A DNA stretch of 64,000 nt from Bryobacteraceae bacterium. GTDB lineage: Bacteria > Acidobacteriota > Terriglobia > Bryobacterales > Bryobacteraceae. The translations under genes and the position numbers were made by a program. The notes under the pieces are model-generated. The model did not search any database, was not told the DNA's origin, and saw only the letters and a list, made by a program, of their open reading frames with translations. Numbering within the stretch: the stretch's first letter is position 1; every line of letters starts with the position of its first letter. The stretch is taken from positions 1-64,000 of the forward strand of contig JAIEMJ010000010.1 in the NCBI GenBank assembly GCA_019752335.1, in the 5' to 3' direction. Shown here piece by piece: positions 8,806 to 17,636 of this stretch.

Positions 8806-9158
8806 GTAACGCAGTAATGCAGTTCCAGATTATCTCGAGAGATCCGCAAGGAACCTCTCAGTTCTATGCCAACCTGTTTGGCTGGAAGGTGAATGCCGAT
8901 AACCCGATGGGATATCGCGAGGTGAACACCGGAGCCACGGAAGGAATCCAAGGGGGCATTTGGCCCGCCCCGCCACAGTCTCCAAACTTCGTCCAACTCT
9001 TCATTTCGGTGGATGACATCAAGGCATACTCCGCCAAAGCGGAGAGCCTGGGGGCAACAGTTTTGATTCCATGCACGGTGCTGCCCGATGGAGGTTCGAT
9101 GAGCGTTCTCCATGATTCGCAAGGGATGCCCTTCGGACTATGGCAACGGCCAGCCTAA
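8802..9158 (+). CDS. VOC-family (glyoxalase-like) protein
   Basis: A 118-residue protein of the vicinal oxygen chelate fold: VMQFQIISRDPQGTSQFYA at the start, LFGWKV, then FISVDDI, and VLHDSQGMPFGLWQ at the end, the usual two beta-alpha-beta3 units. Proteins of this size include metal-dependent lyases, dioxygenases and resistance proteins, so the reaction is undetermined. The start at 8802 follows AGGAAGG and gives an ATGA overlap with the HTH gene. A longer reading from 8682 is out of context and rejected. Confidence 0.82.
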   Translation: MSNAVMQFQIISRDPQGTSQFYANLFGWKVNADNPMGYREVNTGATEGIQGGIWPAPPQSPNFVQLFISVDDIKAYSAKAESLGATVLIPCTVLPDGGSMSVLHDSQGMPFGLWQRPA

Positions 9159-9544
9159 AGCCGTTAGCCCGGGCTAAGGCCGCCCTCGGGCTTGTCGCAT
9201 CTGGGCTACTACTCCTAAGCGGGGGAGCACACTTAGCTCTCGGCTGGCCCGCCGTGCAGGCAGAACTCGGCAAGGCGAATGTTCCGCGGGATTTGATCAA
9301 CGGAATCATGGTCGCCTGGCAATTCGGAGGCACGATGATGCTGGCGCTAGCTGGGCTGATGGGAAGGCTCTTCCTGAACCGATGGCAGGGGCTGGACTCA
9401 TCTTCATTCCCAGCGGCAGTTGTGGGCATCGCGTACGTGATGTTTGGAATGTGGGCATTGATTTCATTTGGCTTTGACGTCTTCTTCCTTGTATTTATTG
9501 GGCCAGGGTTACTGCTCCTCCTTGCTGCCTCGCTCGATAGATAA
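9140..9544 (+). CDS. Small four-helix membrane protein
   Basis: A 134-residue hydrophobic protein with four predicted membrane segments: near residues 14-34 (AALGLVASGLLLLSGGAHL), 55-75, 92-110 and 113-130. It has no catalytic motif I recognise. It overlaps the VOC gene by 19 bases and is the third gene of the HTH/VOC operon, so the three probably respond to one signal. Similar small proteins of unknown function often accompany VOC and HTH genes. Confidence 0.7.
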   Translation: MATASLKPLARAKAALGLVASGLLLLSGGAHLALGWPAVQAELGKANVPRDLINGIMVAWQFGGTMMLALAGLMGRLFLNRWQGLDSSSFPAAVVGIAYVMFGMWALISFGFDVFFLVFIGPGLLLLLAASLDR

Positions 9545-9634
9545 CGAACAGTCGCTCCGGGTCAGTTGAAGGGGTACGTGCGGCCACACCGCATGGTCTG
9601 CGGCGTTATCTGGACAGCATTGCCGTTAGGCCAC

Positions 9635-10141
9635 CTACGGCTCGGCGAGCAGGCGCTTCAGATTCGCTTCGACATCAGCGCGGCCGGCCAAGCCGATGTA
9701 TTTGGCGGCGACGCGGCCCTTCTTGTCGATCAGATAACTTACCGGTAAGGCCTCGATCAAATAAGCTTCGGTGACTTTATCGTCGCCCATGAGGACGGGA
9801 TACCGGATCCCGCGCTCCTTGACAAACGGGCTGACGCGCGCCCAGGCTTCACTGGGTCCCTTGAGATCGTGATAGAGAATTTCCATGGAGACACCCACCA
9901 TTTGCAGCCCGCGAGGGCGGTAGACTCGATCAAATTCCATGAAATACGGGAGTTCCTGTTCGCAGGCACCGCACTCTGTCGCCCAGAAGTTCAGCAGGAT
10001 AACCCGGCCGCGAAAGTCCTCTAAGCCGGTGAGTTTCCCAGCGGCATCGGCCAAACGGAACGCGGGGGCCGGCTTCCGTTCCTTGGCGGGCTGAAGCGTC
10101 GTCATCACGGCCACCAGGCCCAATAGAATCGTCTTCAGCAT
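9635..10141 (-). CDS. TlpA-family thioredoxin-like protein
   Basis: A 168-residue exported thioredoxin with a signal peptide (MLKTILLGLVAVMTTLQ). The redox site reads NFWATECGACEQE near residue 53, a CxxC with Gly-Ala between the cysteines, and the cis-Pro is in EALPVSYLIDKKG. A Shine-Dalgarno GAGGAACC precedes the ATG. It lies 9 bases after a second TlpA-like gene and shares the operon of an ECF sigma factor, which suggests a redox or cytochrome-maturation response. The partner substrate is unknown. Confidence 0.85.
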   Translation of the reverse strand: MLKTILLGLVAVMTTLQPAKERKPAPAFRLADAAGKLTGLEDFRGRVILLNFWATECGACEQELPYFMEFDRVYRPRGLQMVGVSMEILYHDLKGPSEAWARVSPFVKERGIRYPVLMGDDKVTEAYLIEALPVSYLIDKKGRVAAKYIGLAGRADVEANLKRLLAEP

Positions 10142-10150
10142 GTGGTTCCT

Positions 10151-10831
10151 CTACTCGGCAAGCAGCCGTTTGATCTCGTCTTCGTGCATGTTCTTCGTGG
10201 CCAATCCCGTATGCCGGGCCACGATGCGCCCGGCCTTGTCGATCAGCAAAGTGACGGGCAGTGACTCAACGCCATACGCCTTCGCCAACTCGCCGTTGCC
10301 CAGCATGACGGGATAATTCAATTGGTTCTGCAAAAGGAAAGGCCGGACCGATTTCCACCCGCCCTCGTCCAGCGAGACACCCAGCACCATCAGGCCTTTC
10401 TGCCGGTACTGCTGCTGAAGGTCGACGAACCACGGAATCTCCGTGAGGCAAGGCTGGCACCAAGTTGCCCAGAAGTTCAGCAGGACTACTTTTCCCCGCA
10501 TTGAATGCAGGTCGATCTGGATTCCGTCGGCGTCGGGCAAGCGAAAGCCAGGGGCCGCATATCGCTGAACCGCTGTGCCTGAACTGACGGTGGTGAGGCC
10601 TAGGATGGCGCTGGTTCCGGCGACACACGCATCAGCACAACGTCCGGCCCAGGCACGCGTCGCGGGAAGCGCTAGTAGAGTTGCCATCACGGCGGCGAAG
10701 GCCACCGCATAAGCGGCACTTGGGCGCTGAGGCCGCCGTTGGAGGCGTGTCCAGGCGCGCTGCTGGTCTGGCTCCCAGTCCTTGGGAGGGCGCAACGTGG
10801 CTAGTTGGTTCTGAATCCATTCTTCATCCAT
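10151..10831 (-). CDS. Membrane-anchored thioredoxin with anti-sigma-like position and N-terminus
   Basis: A 226-residue protein. The first 38 residues are hydrophilic and Arg/Trp-rich, then one membrane segment (about residues 40-60), then a TlpA-type thioredoxin domain with WATWCQPC near residue 125 and the cis-Pro segment ESLPVTLLIDKAG. The start overlaps the ECF sigma gene by 8 bases, the place where an anti-sigma factor is normally encoded. A short cytoplasmic part, one membrane helix and an outside domain is also anti-sigma architecture, so a redox-sensing anti-sigma is plausible. There is no zinc-binding HxxxCxxC motif. Confidence 0.75.
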   Translation of the reverse strand: MDEEWIQNQLATLRPPKDWEPDQQRAWTRLQRRPQRPSAAYAVAFAAVMATLLALPATRAWAGRCADACVAGTSAILGLTTVSSGTAVQRYAAPGFRLPDADGIQIDLHSMRGKVVLLNFWATWCQPCLTEIPWFVDLQQQYRQKGLMVLGVSLDEGGWKSVRPFLLQNQLNYPVMLGNGELAKAYGVESLPVTLLIDKAGRIVARHTGLATKNMHEDEIKRLLAE

Positions 10832-11324
10832 ACCTTGCCAGATACTCCTTTCGAAAGGTCTGTTGGGCCCGGCTCAAGAGTGTCCCGACAGACGCCGGAT
10901 TTAGACCGAGCGCGGCGGCTAATTCTTCGTAGGAAAACCCCTCGGTACGCAGCAGCAACAACGCCGCTTCGCGCGGCTTCATCCGGGCCAGCACAGCGCG
11001 GACGCCGTCCCGTGCTTGCTTGGCCGCATGGATTTCTTCTGGCGTATCGGGCGGACGCCGCCAAGGCAGGAACCGGCTGAGGCGCTCACGCCGGGTTCGC
11101 GCACGGAGTTCGTCGATCGCCAAATTCGCGGCGGTCTTGTAGAGCCAGCCCTCGGGATGGGCATTTTGCTCGCGGTCCCAACGGAGGAAGACTTCCACAG
11201 CAAGCTCTTCCGCGCGCCCACAGTCACCTAACACCAGGGCGATGGTGCGGGCGACGCGGGCATAGTGGGTTGCGAAGACGGATTGCAGGTCCAAGCGATC
11301 AATGACGTTTAGCGTCGACTCCAC
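10824..11324 (-). CDS. ECF-type RNA polymerase sigma factor
   Basis: A 166-residue sigma-70-family protein from a GTG start. Region 2 covers about residues 15-75 (AEELAVEVFLRWDRE, GWLYKTAANLAIDELR), region 4 about residues 105-160 (MKPREAALLLLRTEGFSYEE, SVGTLLSRAQQTFRKEY). It lacks the extensions of housekeeping factors, so it is a group 4 (ECF) sigma. It heads an operon with two thioredoxin-like proteins; the membrane-bound one is the best candidate for its regulator. No Shine-Dalgarno is obvious before the GTG. Confidence 0.88.
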   Translation of the reverse strand: MESTLNVIDRLDLQSVFATHYARVARTIALVLGDCGRAEELAVEVFLRWDREQNAHPEGWLYKTAANLAIDELRARTRRERLSRFLPWRRPPDTPEEIHAAKQARDGVRAVLARMKPREAALLLLRTEGFSYEELAAALGLNPASVGTLLSRAQQTFRKEYLARYG

Positions 11325-11397
11325 GGTAACAAGAACGTCTAGACCCGGGAATTTGTGACAGATCTTGCAAGATGCCCACCATCGCGAGCGACGAGAG

Positions 11398-11823
11398 CTA
11401 ACGAGTCGGCAGGAAGGCCGAGGTCTGTGCGCGTTTCCAGTAGCGCGAGAAGCGCTTTAAGTCGACTTGGCCGCGTAACTCGACGAAGGGTACGGGGTCC
11501 AACACTTCGACGGGGAGTTGGATGCGGTCGCGGATTTTGGCCCAGTGGGGGGAGGGCGAACTAACGGTGGCTATTCGTCCAGTTCCCTGCGCTTTGGCTT
11601 GCGCTTGAAGAACGGCAGCGGCGTCGCCGCGCTCGATGATGACGGGTAACTCCAGTAAGCACTCATAGACGAATTGGATGCGCTTCAAGCTCCACAATGA
11701 GTGGGACTCGTCAAAGACGAAAACAGCGGGGGCCTGCGGATACAGGGCGAAGGGCGGCGCGGTTTCGCTTAGGCAGTCTTCATGAATCCACAGTAATGGC
11801 GAAGAGACGTTGGTTGAGCTCAT
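11398..11823 (-). CDS. Photolyase antenna-domain-like protein (N-terminal half of a split photolyase)
   Basis: A 141-residue protein that resembles the Rossmann-like N-terminal domain of cryptochrome/photolyase: first strand [11 protein letters not shown], the strand PAVFVFDE typical of the second strand, then LKRIQFVYECLLEL followed by PVIIERGDAAAVL, and a C-terminal FSRYWKRAQ like the link to the helical domain. It has no FAD domain. The start at 11823 has a good GGGAG Shine-Dalgarno and overlaps the end of the FAD-domain gene by 44 bases. Together the two genes would make one photolyase, with the halves in reverse gene order. The longer ORF upstream is out of frame with the FAD gene and rejected. 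Confidence 0.65.
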   Translation of the reverse strand: MSSTNVSSPLLWIHEDCLSETAPPFALYPQAPAVFVFDESHSLWSLKRIQFVYECLLELPVIIERGDAAAVLQAQAKAQGTGRIATVSSPSPHWAKIRDRIQLPVEVLDPVPFVELRGQVDLKRFSRYWKRAQTSAFLPTR

Positions 11824-12559
11824 CGTAACTCCCTTCGAATGCACAATGCCCGCGTTGGGGGCAGGTGCGACAGTACAGGCCGCCGGTGTACTTTTCCAGA
11901 TTCTCGCGGTTGAAGAAATAAGGTTTATGGGAGAAGGTACTCGCCACCCATTGCCACGATAAATGATTGCTGGCCGGGTCACCGTCGAGTAAGTGCTCCA
12001 GAAACCAATCGGCGCCGGCCTGCCAGCGGATGCGGCGGAAATGGACGATATAGGCCGCCAGCCACATACGCGCGTGGTTGTGTAAGTAGCCGGTGGTGAC
12101 TAAGTCGGTGGCGAAGGAATCCATGCAGGCTAGTCCGGTGCGGCCGGCGCGAATGTCTTCGGGTAGTTCGGCGGAGTAAGTGGTGTGGCCGGTTTTGTAA
12201 CTTTCGCGATCGTGGTGGATGCCCTCGCCCCAGGCGGCATAGAGTCGCTGCCAGTAGTCTCGCCAGGCGAGTTCGGTGATGAACTTGGTCGCCTGGGCGG
12301 CGTGGCTGACGCGGCGGAGGGCAAAGTCGCGGACTTCGGCTAGAGTCAAAACTCCGTGACGGAGGTAGGGCGAGAGGCGGGTGACTGAGCCATTCAGGTA
12401 GTTGCGGCTGCTGGCATAGCGCACGGGGTCGATGGCGGCTAAGCGCTCCAAGGCGGCGCGGCGTCCACCGGTGATCTCCCCGGCGGGGCCGGTGGCTTGC
12501 GGAAACTCGGCTCGCAGATACGCCGTCAACGCTTCGCGGCTGGCAAAGTCACGACGCAT
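11780..12559 (-). CDS. FAD-binding domain protein of the cryptochrome/photolyase family
   Basis: A 259-residue protein equal to only the C-terminal helical FAD domain of photolyases. Key segments are [40 protein letters not shown] with the conserved Asn-His-Ala-Arg, [19 protein letters not shown] and the final FNRENLEKY. These line the FAD pocket and lesion site in the family. A normal photolyase has about 200 further residues in front; here that part lies in the next gene. A GC-rich in-frame extension to 12655 exists but overlaps the DUF2256 gene, so the ATG at 12559 is chosen. The overlap with DUF2256 is 11 bases. Confidence 0.85.
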   Translation of the reverse strand: MRRDFASREALTAYLRAEFPQATGPAGEITGGRRAALERLAAIDPVRYASSRNYLNGSVTRLSPYLRHGVLTLAEVRDFALRRVSHAAQATKFITELAWRDYWQRLYAAWGEGIHHDRESYKTGHTTYSAELPEDIRAGRTGLACMDSFATDLVTTGYLHNHARMWLAAYIVHFRRIRWQAGADWFLEHLLDGDPASNHLSWQWVASTFSHKPYFFNRENLEKYTGGLYCRTCPQRGHCAFEGSYDELNQRLFAITVDS

Positions 12560-12704
12560 GGGCCGCTTTCTTGTGACGGCGGCAGCGCTCGCCGCAGTAG
12601 CGGACCTGCTCCCAATCGCGTTCCCAGCGTTTCCGCCAGACAAAGGGCCGGCCACAGACCAGGCAGATCTTCTCCGGCAGATTTTGCTTCTTCACACCAC
12701 GCAT
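12549..12704 (-). CDS. DUF2256 small zinc-ribbon-like protein
   Basis: A 51-residue protein: [38 protein letters not shown], then a basic His/Lys tail. Four cysteines in two CxxC/CxxxC pairs suggest one zinc ion. This is the DUF2256 family, which is repeatedly found next to cryptochrome/photolyase genes, as here, where it overlaps the FAD-domain gene by 11 bases. Its biochemical role is unknown. It is easily missed because of its length. Confidence 0.85.
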   Translation of the reverse strand: MRGVKKQNLPEKICLVCGRPFVWRKRWERDWEQVRYCGERCRRHKKAAHAS

Positions 12705-12787
12705 GCAAGCGCATTGATGCGGCCCTGCGGCGCCGGGCGCTAATTTCTACCGGGCGCGCGGGTGCGATAATTTGAGGTGGCGACCCC

Positions 12788-13624
12788 ATGGATCTTTTCG
12801 ACGAAATTGTCCGGCTCCGGCGTGACGGACAGAAGTGCGCTTTAGCGACGATTGTGCAGGTAAATGGCTCCATCCCGAGCTATGAGAGCGCGAAGATGCT
12901 GGTGCGGGAGGACGGCTCCATCGTGGGGACGGTGGGCGGCGGGTGTGTGGAGGCCGAAGTTTGGAACGCGGCGCGCGAGGTGATGGAGAGCGAAAAGCCG
13001 AAGCATCTCACGTTCTCCCTGGGCCAGGATGCCGCCTACGACAACGGCCTGATCTGTGGCGGCCAACTGAATGTCTTCATCGAGCCGATTGTGCCGCAAC
13101 CGCACGCGCTGATCTTTGGCGCGGGGCACGTTTCGAAGGGCTTGGCGCAGGTGGCGCAACTGGCGGGCTTTGGCGTGAGCGTCATCGACGACCGTGAGCA
13201 ATTCGCGAATCGCGAGCGTTTTCCTCAGGTGGAAGAGGTCTATGCCGATGAATACGAGGCCGTGTTTCCGAAGCTGCGGCTGAACACGAATAGCTTCATC
13301 ATCATCGTGACGCGCGGCCATCGGGATGATATGCGCGTGCTGCGTTGGGCGGTGGGGACTCCGGCCAAGTACATCGCGATGATCGGCAGCCGCCGCAAGA
13401 CGATCGCCATTGTGAAGGAACTGGAGCGCGAGGGCTTCGCGCGCGACTTGTTTACCCGCATCCATGCGCCGATGGGGCTGGACATTGGCGCGATTACGCC
13501 GGAAGAGATCGCGGTGTCGGTGGTGGCGGAGATGATCGCCGCGCGACGGCAACCGGCGTCGGACTGGAAGGCGCTCTCCAAGAGCCTCTTCGCGAGTGAA
13601 TCATCGCGGGCCTTGCTGAAGTGA
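12788..13624 (+). CDS. XdhC/CoxI-family protein
   Basis: A 278-residue protein of the XdhC/CoxI family, which binds molybdenum cofactor and delivers the sulfurated form to xanthine-dehydrogenase-type enzymes. The N-terminal XdhC domain has TIVQVNGSIPSYESAKMLV and TVGGGCVEAEV; the C-terminal NAD-binding-like domain has LIFGAGHVSKGL and AMIGSRRKTIAI. It is coupled by a GTGA overlap to the MobA-like gene. No molybdenum hydroxylase gene is in the window, so the enzyme it serves must lie elsewhere. Confidence 0.88.
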   Translation: MDLFDEIVRLRRDGQKCALATIVQVNGSIPSYESAKMLVREDGSIVGTVGGGCVEAEVWNAAREVMESEKPKHLTFSLGQDAAYDNGLICGGQLNVFIEPIVPQPHALIFGAGHVSKGLAQVAQLAGFGVSVIDDREQFANRERFPQVEEVYADEYEAVFPKLRLNTNSFIIIVTRGHRDDMRVLRWAVGTPAKYIAMIGSRRKTIAIVKELEREGFARDLFTRIHAPMGLDIGAITPEEIAVSVVAEMIAARRQPASDWKALSKSLFASESSRALLK

Positions 13625-14181
13625 AGCCGGCCGCGATTCTGCTGGCGGGCGGGGCGTCGACGCGCATGGGCCAACCGAAGGCGCTGCTGCCAATTGCGGG
13701 CGAGACGTTTCTCGGCCGCTTGATCGGCCTCTATGCAAAGCACTGCGCGCCGGTGATCGTCGTGCTGGGTTATCAGGCCGACACGATCCGCGCCGCGATC
13801 CCGATGACGGCGGATTTCGTCCGCAATCCGCAACCGGAATTGGGCCAGTTCAGTTCCCTGCAGACCGGGCTACGCGCGTTGCCGCGCGGCGCCGATTGCC
13901 TCTTTCAACCCATTGACTATCCGGCGGTGAGTGAGAAGACGGTGGAACTGCTGGCCAGCACCTCGGGCGAACTCGTCATTCCGCGCTACGCCGGAGAGCG
14001 CGGGCATCCGGTGCGGCTATCGCCCGCCATCGTCGCCGAACTGCTCGGGTTGCCGCCGGATGCCCAAGCGCGCGACGTGATCCGCGCGCACTATCCGGAG
14101 GCGACGTTCGTCGAGGTGGACGACCCCGGCATCACCAAAGATATCGACACGCCCGAGGACTTCGCCCGATGGATCGCCTAG
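13621..14181 (+). CDS. MobA-like NTP transferase (molybdenum cofactor nucleotidyltransferase type)
   Basis: A 186-residue nucleotidyltransferase from a GTG start that overlaps the XdhC stop (GTGA). It begins with ILLAGGASTRMGQPKALLPI, the consensus of MobA/MocA proteins, and has PIDYPAVS in place of the family D-x-P metal motif and a final DIDTPEDF. MocA members attach CMP to molybdopterin for hydroxylases. The pairing with XdhC strongly favours that function over the MobA GMP reaction, but the sequence alone does not separate them. Confidence 0.85.
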   Translation: MKPAAILLAGGASTRMGQPKALLPIAGETFLGRLIGLYAKHCAPVIVVLGYQADTIRAAIPMTADFVRNPQPELGQFSSLQTGLRALPRGADCLFQPIDYPAVSEKTVELLASTSGELVIPRYAGERGHPVRLSPAIVAELLGLPPDAQARDVIRAHYPEATFVEVDDPGITKDIDTPEDFARWIA

Positions 14182-16061
14182 TGCAGCGCTACGGAAAGCG
14201 CATTCTTCTGCTGGTGCTGGGCATCGTCGCCTGGCGCGTCTACCAGGCCGATTTCTGGCAGGCGAACCGTTTTCGCGAGCCCATTCGCGCGGCGATTGAG
14301 CGCGCCTTGGGGCGTCGTGTCGAGGTGCAGGGCGACCTCGCTTATAGCTTTTTGAAGGGTCCGGGTTTTATCGTCGAGAAGGTGATCGTCCATGAGGATC
14401 CGGCGCATGGCCTGGAACCGTTTGCTTACGTCACCAGCCTGGAGGCGCGGCTGAACGTTTGGCGGCTGTTCACCGGGCATGTGGAGTTCGGCACCTTGCG
14501 GCTCGATGAGCCGAGCCTGAACCTGTCGCGCCAGGCGGACCACGGCGCCAACCTGACGCCGCTGATTCAGCGCGCTCTCTCCTCCCGTGCCGACGCCGGA
14601 CTTCCTGACGTGCAGGTCCGCAACGGCCGGGTGAACTTCGTCTTTAACCGTCGCAAGAGCGTCTTTTACCTCACCGGCGTCGACCTGGACCTGACCCCGA
14701 TTGAGCGTACCGGCTTCCGAGTCCGCTTTGCCGGCGAGCCCGCCCGCACGGACCGGCGCGCGCTGGGCTTTGGCCGCTTTGCCGCCACGGGCAGCATCCG
14801 TTTCAACGGGAGCGCCGAGCCGGAGGTGGATCTGAGCCTGGACCTCGACCGCACCTCAGCGGCCGAAGTCGCGACGCTGTTTGAGCGCCGCGCGAATCAC
14901 CTGACGGGGCGCATTAGCACCGCGGCGCGCCTGCGCGGGCCCATCTCGGAGATCGCGATCGCCGGCAAGCTAACCTTGGAGCCGTCGCGGCGGGAACTGA
15001 ATCCCTTGCGCCAGTCGGGCCTGCCGCTGGCGTACCACGGCAAGCTCGATTTGCGCGGGCAGACACTGCGGCTGGACTCGCTACCCGCCGATAATCCCAC
15101 CTTGCCCGCCTTGGCGTTGCGCTTCCGCTCGCGCGAGATCCTGCGGGACCCCCGTTGGGCCGCGCTGTTCACCTTAAGGCAGCAGGAGATTCAGCCCGTG
15201 GTCGGCTTCCTGCGCAGCTTCGGCTACGAACTGCCGGAGCCCACGAGCTTTGGCGGCACGGTGTCGGGGACTTTTGGCCTCTCCATGGGTGGCTACGAGG
15301 GGATGGCGGTGTACGAGCGGCTGGCAGAGTCGGAGACGGTCAACAACGCGTCGCTCCTGGTCGATGGGCCGCGCGTCGTTTTTGAGACGGGCTTCCGTGA
15401 CTTGGCCGTGGAGCAGTTTCGCGGCGCCTTTAATAGTCTTTTCGGCGCCTGGGCGCCGGGCTTCGTGACGGACATCTCCCAGGGCAAGCTGACCGGGAAT
15501 CTGCGCTTTGATTTGGAGGGTGAGAAGGGCGCCTGGTCCGGCACGTTCCGGACGACACCGCGGTTGAAGCTGGACGGATTATTGGAGCCCGTGGAGACCG
15601 AAGCGCTGACCGTGGAACTAGCGGCGGGGCGGATGACCGTGCCGCAGTTTCATGGCCGCGTGGGCGGCGTCAGCTTCGACGCGAGTTATCGCTATGAACC
15701 GGGCGTGACGATTCCGCATCTGTTCAGCCTGACCTTGCCAACACTCGATCTGGGGGAGGCGCAGCGGCTCTTCGCGCCCACCTTGGCGAGGCAGAGTACC
15801 ATGGCGCGTACGTTTGGACTCGCGAATGGCGCGGTGCCGGAGTGGCTGGCGCGGCGGCAGGCGGAGGGGACGGTGCGGGTAGGGAGCCTGATTTGGAACG
15901 GCAAGAGCTACCCGAATGTGCGGGCGCGGGTGCGTTGGCAGGGGGCAAATGTAGAAATTGACAACATTGAGCTTGCATCGGGACGGGGATCGGTGAAAAT
16001 AGACCTAAGCGGAGGCGTGCCCGTTTACGACGTGGCGGGAACTCTTCCGCGCGAGGACTAA
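14169..16061 (+). CDS. AsmA-like envelope protein
   Basis: A 630-residue protein with one N-terminal membrane anchor (ILLLVLGIVAWRVY) followed by the AsmA start motif (RFREPIRAAIERALGRRVEV, then YSFLKGPGFIVEKVIV). The long middle is beta-rich and repetitive, as in the bridge-like AsmA/TamB lipid-transport family. The start overlaps the MobA-like gene by 13 bases. AsmA-type proteins sit in the periplasm between inner and outer membrane; the specific role here is not known, and the link to the molybdenum genes may be only transcriptional. Confidence 0.75.
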   Translation: MDRLVQRYGKRILLLVLGIVAWRVYQADFWQANRFREPIRAAIERALGRRVEVQGDLAYSFLKGPGFIVEKVIVHEDPAHGLEPFAYVTSLEARLNVWRLFTGHVEFGTLRLDEPSLNLSRQADHGANLTPLIQRALSSRADAGLPDVQVRNGRVNFVFNRRKSVFYLTGVDLDLTPIERTGFRVRFAGEPARTDRRALGFGRFAATGSIRFNGSAEPEVDLSLDLDRTSAAEVATLFERRANHLTGRISTAARLRGPISEIAIAGKLTLEPSRRELNPLRQSGLPLAYHGKLDLRGQTLRLDSLPADNPTLPALALRFRSREILRDPRWAALFTLRQQEIQPVVGFLRSFGYELPEPTSFGGTVSGTFGLSMGGYEGMAVYERLAESETVNNASLLVDGPRVVFETGFRDLAVEQFRGAFNSLFGAWAPGFVTDISQGKLTGNLRFDLEGEKGAWSGTFRTTPRLKLDGLLEPVETEALTVELAAGRMTVPQFHGRVGGVSFDASYRYEPGVTIPHLFSLTLPTLDLGEAQRLFAPTLARQSTMARTFGLANGAVPEWLARRQAEGTVRVGSLIWNGKSYPNVRARVRWQGANVEIDNIELASGRGSVKIDLSGGVPVYDVAGTLPRED

Positions 16062-16114
16062 ATAATTCACCTTAGGCCTGTACTATCACGGGCTCTCGTA
16101 CGATATACAAAGCG

Positions 16115-17599
16115 ATGTCAGTCCACGATCCCATCTTCCAAACTCTCAGCGAGGCCAAGACCTCGGCGCGCGATCAGATCCAGGCGGCTTGGCAATTGCA
16201 GGTGGATCGCGTCCAGGACGCGCTTACCACTGGCTGGCTGCAGAACCTGGAGCGCATTTTCGACGAACGCTTCGCCGACATTGAACGGCAGGTAAAGGCC
16301 GACCTCGAAAACGCGCAGGAGCGCGGACGTTTGGAGAGCGAGAGCCGGGAAGTGTGGCGGGAGCGCGTGGCGGAGCTCGAAAGCTCGCTCGACGCGGCAC
16401 TTTCTGACCGGCGCGAGGCGCTCGACGCCCGCGAAGAGCTGCAGAAGCAGCACGAAGAGACGCTGATGGAGCATGCGGCGGCCACCGGAGCCATCGCCGA
16501 TAAGGACACGTACCTGGAGCGGGCGCTGGCGGACCAGCGGGCCGAATACGCGGCGGCCTTGCAATTGCGCGAGGCGGAGTATCAAGGGTCGCTGGAGTCG
16601 AAGAACAAGGAATTGGAAGAAGCGCTGGCCGTGAAGGAAAGCGAGTTCAGCCACAAGTATGAGCAAGTCGCCTTGAGGGCTCGGGACGCGATCACGGCGG
16701 CGGGCAGGTCGGCGAGCCGCGAACTGAGCGAGCGCGTCAATCAGGCCGCGCGGCGGTTGCACCAGGCTGAAACGATTGACCAGTGGCGCTCGGCGCTGCT
16801 GGATGGCGCGATGCCGTTTTCCCAGGTCGCGATGGTGTTCCGCATTTCCGGCAAACAGGCGGTGCTCGAAAGCGCTCGGGGTATTGATGCGAATGAGTGC
16901 GGGGTGAACGAGTGCGAAGTGGAATTGCAAGCCGCTCCGGCACTGGAGAACGCCGTGGAGTCTCAGGACACCGTGGTGGCTGTCCGCACGAGCAGCGAAT
17001 TCTCCGAAGGTATCGCGAACCTGATTCCGGGAACTTCGGGGGCGAAAGTCTATTTGTTCCCGATCGTGGTGCAGCAGAAGGTGGCGGCAGTGCTCTACAC
17101 GGAGCCCGGCGAAGCGCCGCTGGAACCCAGTGCGCTCGAGTTGCTGGCGACGGTGGCCGGACTCGCGCTCACCCTGCGCCGCACAGCCAACGAAGTGAAG
17201 CCGGCGGAAGGCATCGTGCAAATTGAAGCTCTACCTCCGGCCCCCCCGGTGGATCCGGCTCGCAGTCTGGCGAACCTACTGGCGTCCTTGAGCCGCGAGG
17301 ATCAGGAGTTACACGGACGCGCGCAGCGTTTCGCGCGGGTGCAGGTAGCCGAGATGCGGCTTTACAAGAGCAACCTGGTGAAAGCCGGCCGCGAGAATTC
17401 GGCGCTCTACCCGGCACTGCGCGCCGACATCGACTCGGCCCGGGACGCGTACCGGACGCAGTTTCTGGGCGGCGGGCAAAAAGAGATGTTCGACTATCTG
17501 CATCTGGAGTTAGTTTCGGCGCTCGCCAGCAACGATGAGAGTCTGCTAGGGCAAGACTATCCGGGTCCGCTGGCGGCGTTGCCGGGCGCGACGCGTTAA
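16115..17599 (+). CDS. Coiled-coil protein with GAF-like domain
   Basis: A 494-residue soluble protein. Residues about 25-210 are charged and helical (ERQVKADLENAQERGRLE, EELQKQHEETL), typical of a long coiled coil. Residues about 225-350 resemble a GAF domain (FSQVAMVFRISGKQAVLESA, VYLFPIVVQQKVAAVLYTE). A helical C-terminus follows (RFARVQVAEMRLYKSNLV). No output domain is visible, so it may act as a scaffold or sensor. It stands alone and is followed by a terminator-like hairpin. Confidence 0.65.
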   Translation: MSVHDPIFQTLSEAKTSARDQIQAAWQLQVDRVQDALTTGWLQNLERIFDERFADIERQVKADLENAQERGRLESESREVWRERVAELESSLDAALSDRREALDAREELQKQHEETLMEHAAATGAIADKDTYLERALADQRAEYAAALQLREAEYQGSLESKNKELEEALAVKESEFSHKYEQVALRARDAITAAGRSASRELSERVNQAARRLHQAETIDQWRSALLDGAMPFSQVAMVFRISGKQAVLESARGIDANECGVNECEVELQAAPALENAVESQDTVVAVRTSSEFSEGIANLIPGTSGAKVYLFPIVVQQKVAAVLYTEPGEAPLEPSALELLATVAGLALTLRRTANEVKPAEGIVQIEALPPAPPVDPARSLANLLASLSREDQELHGRAQRFARVQVAEMRLYKSNLVKAGRENSALYPALRADIDSARDAYRTQFLGGGQKEMFDYLHLELVSALASNDESLLGQDYPGPLAALPGATR

Positions 17600-17636
17600 G
17601 CGTCGCAACGTGGCCCACGGCACAGTTCTCAGTCAG

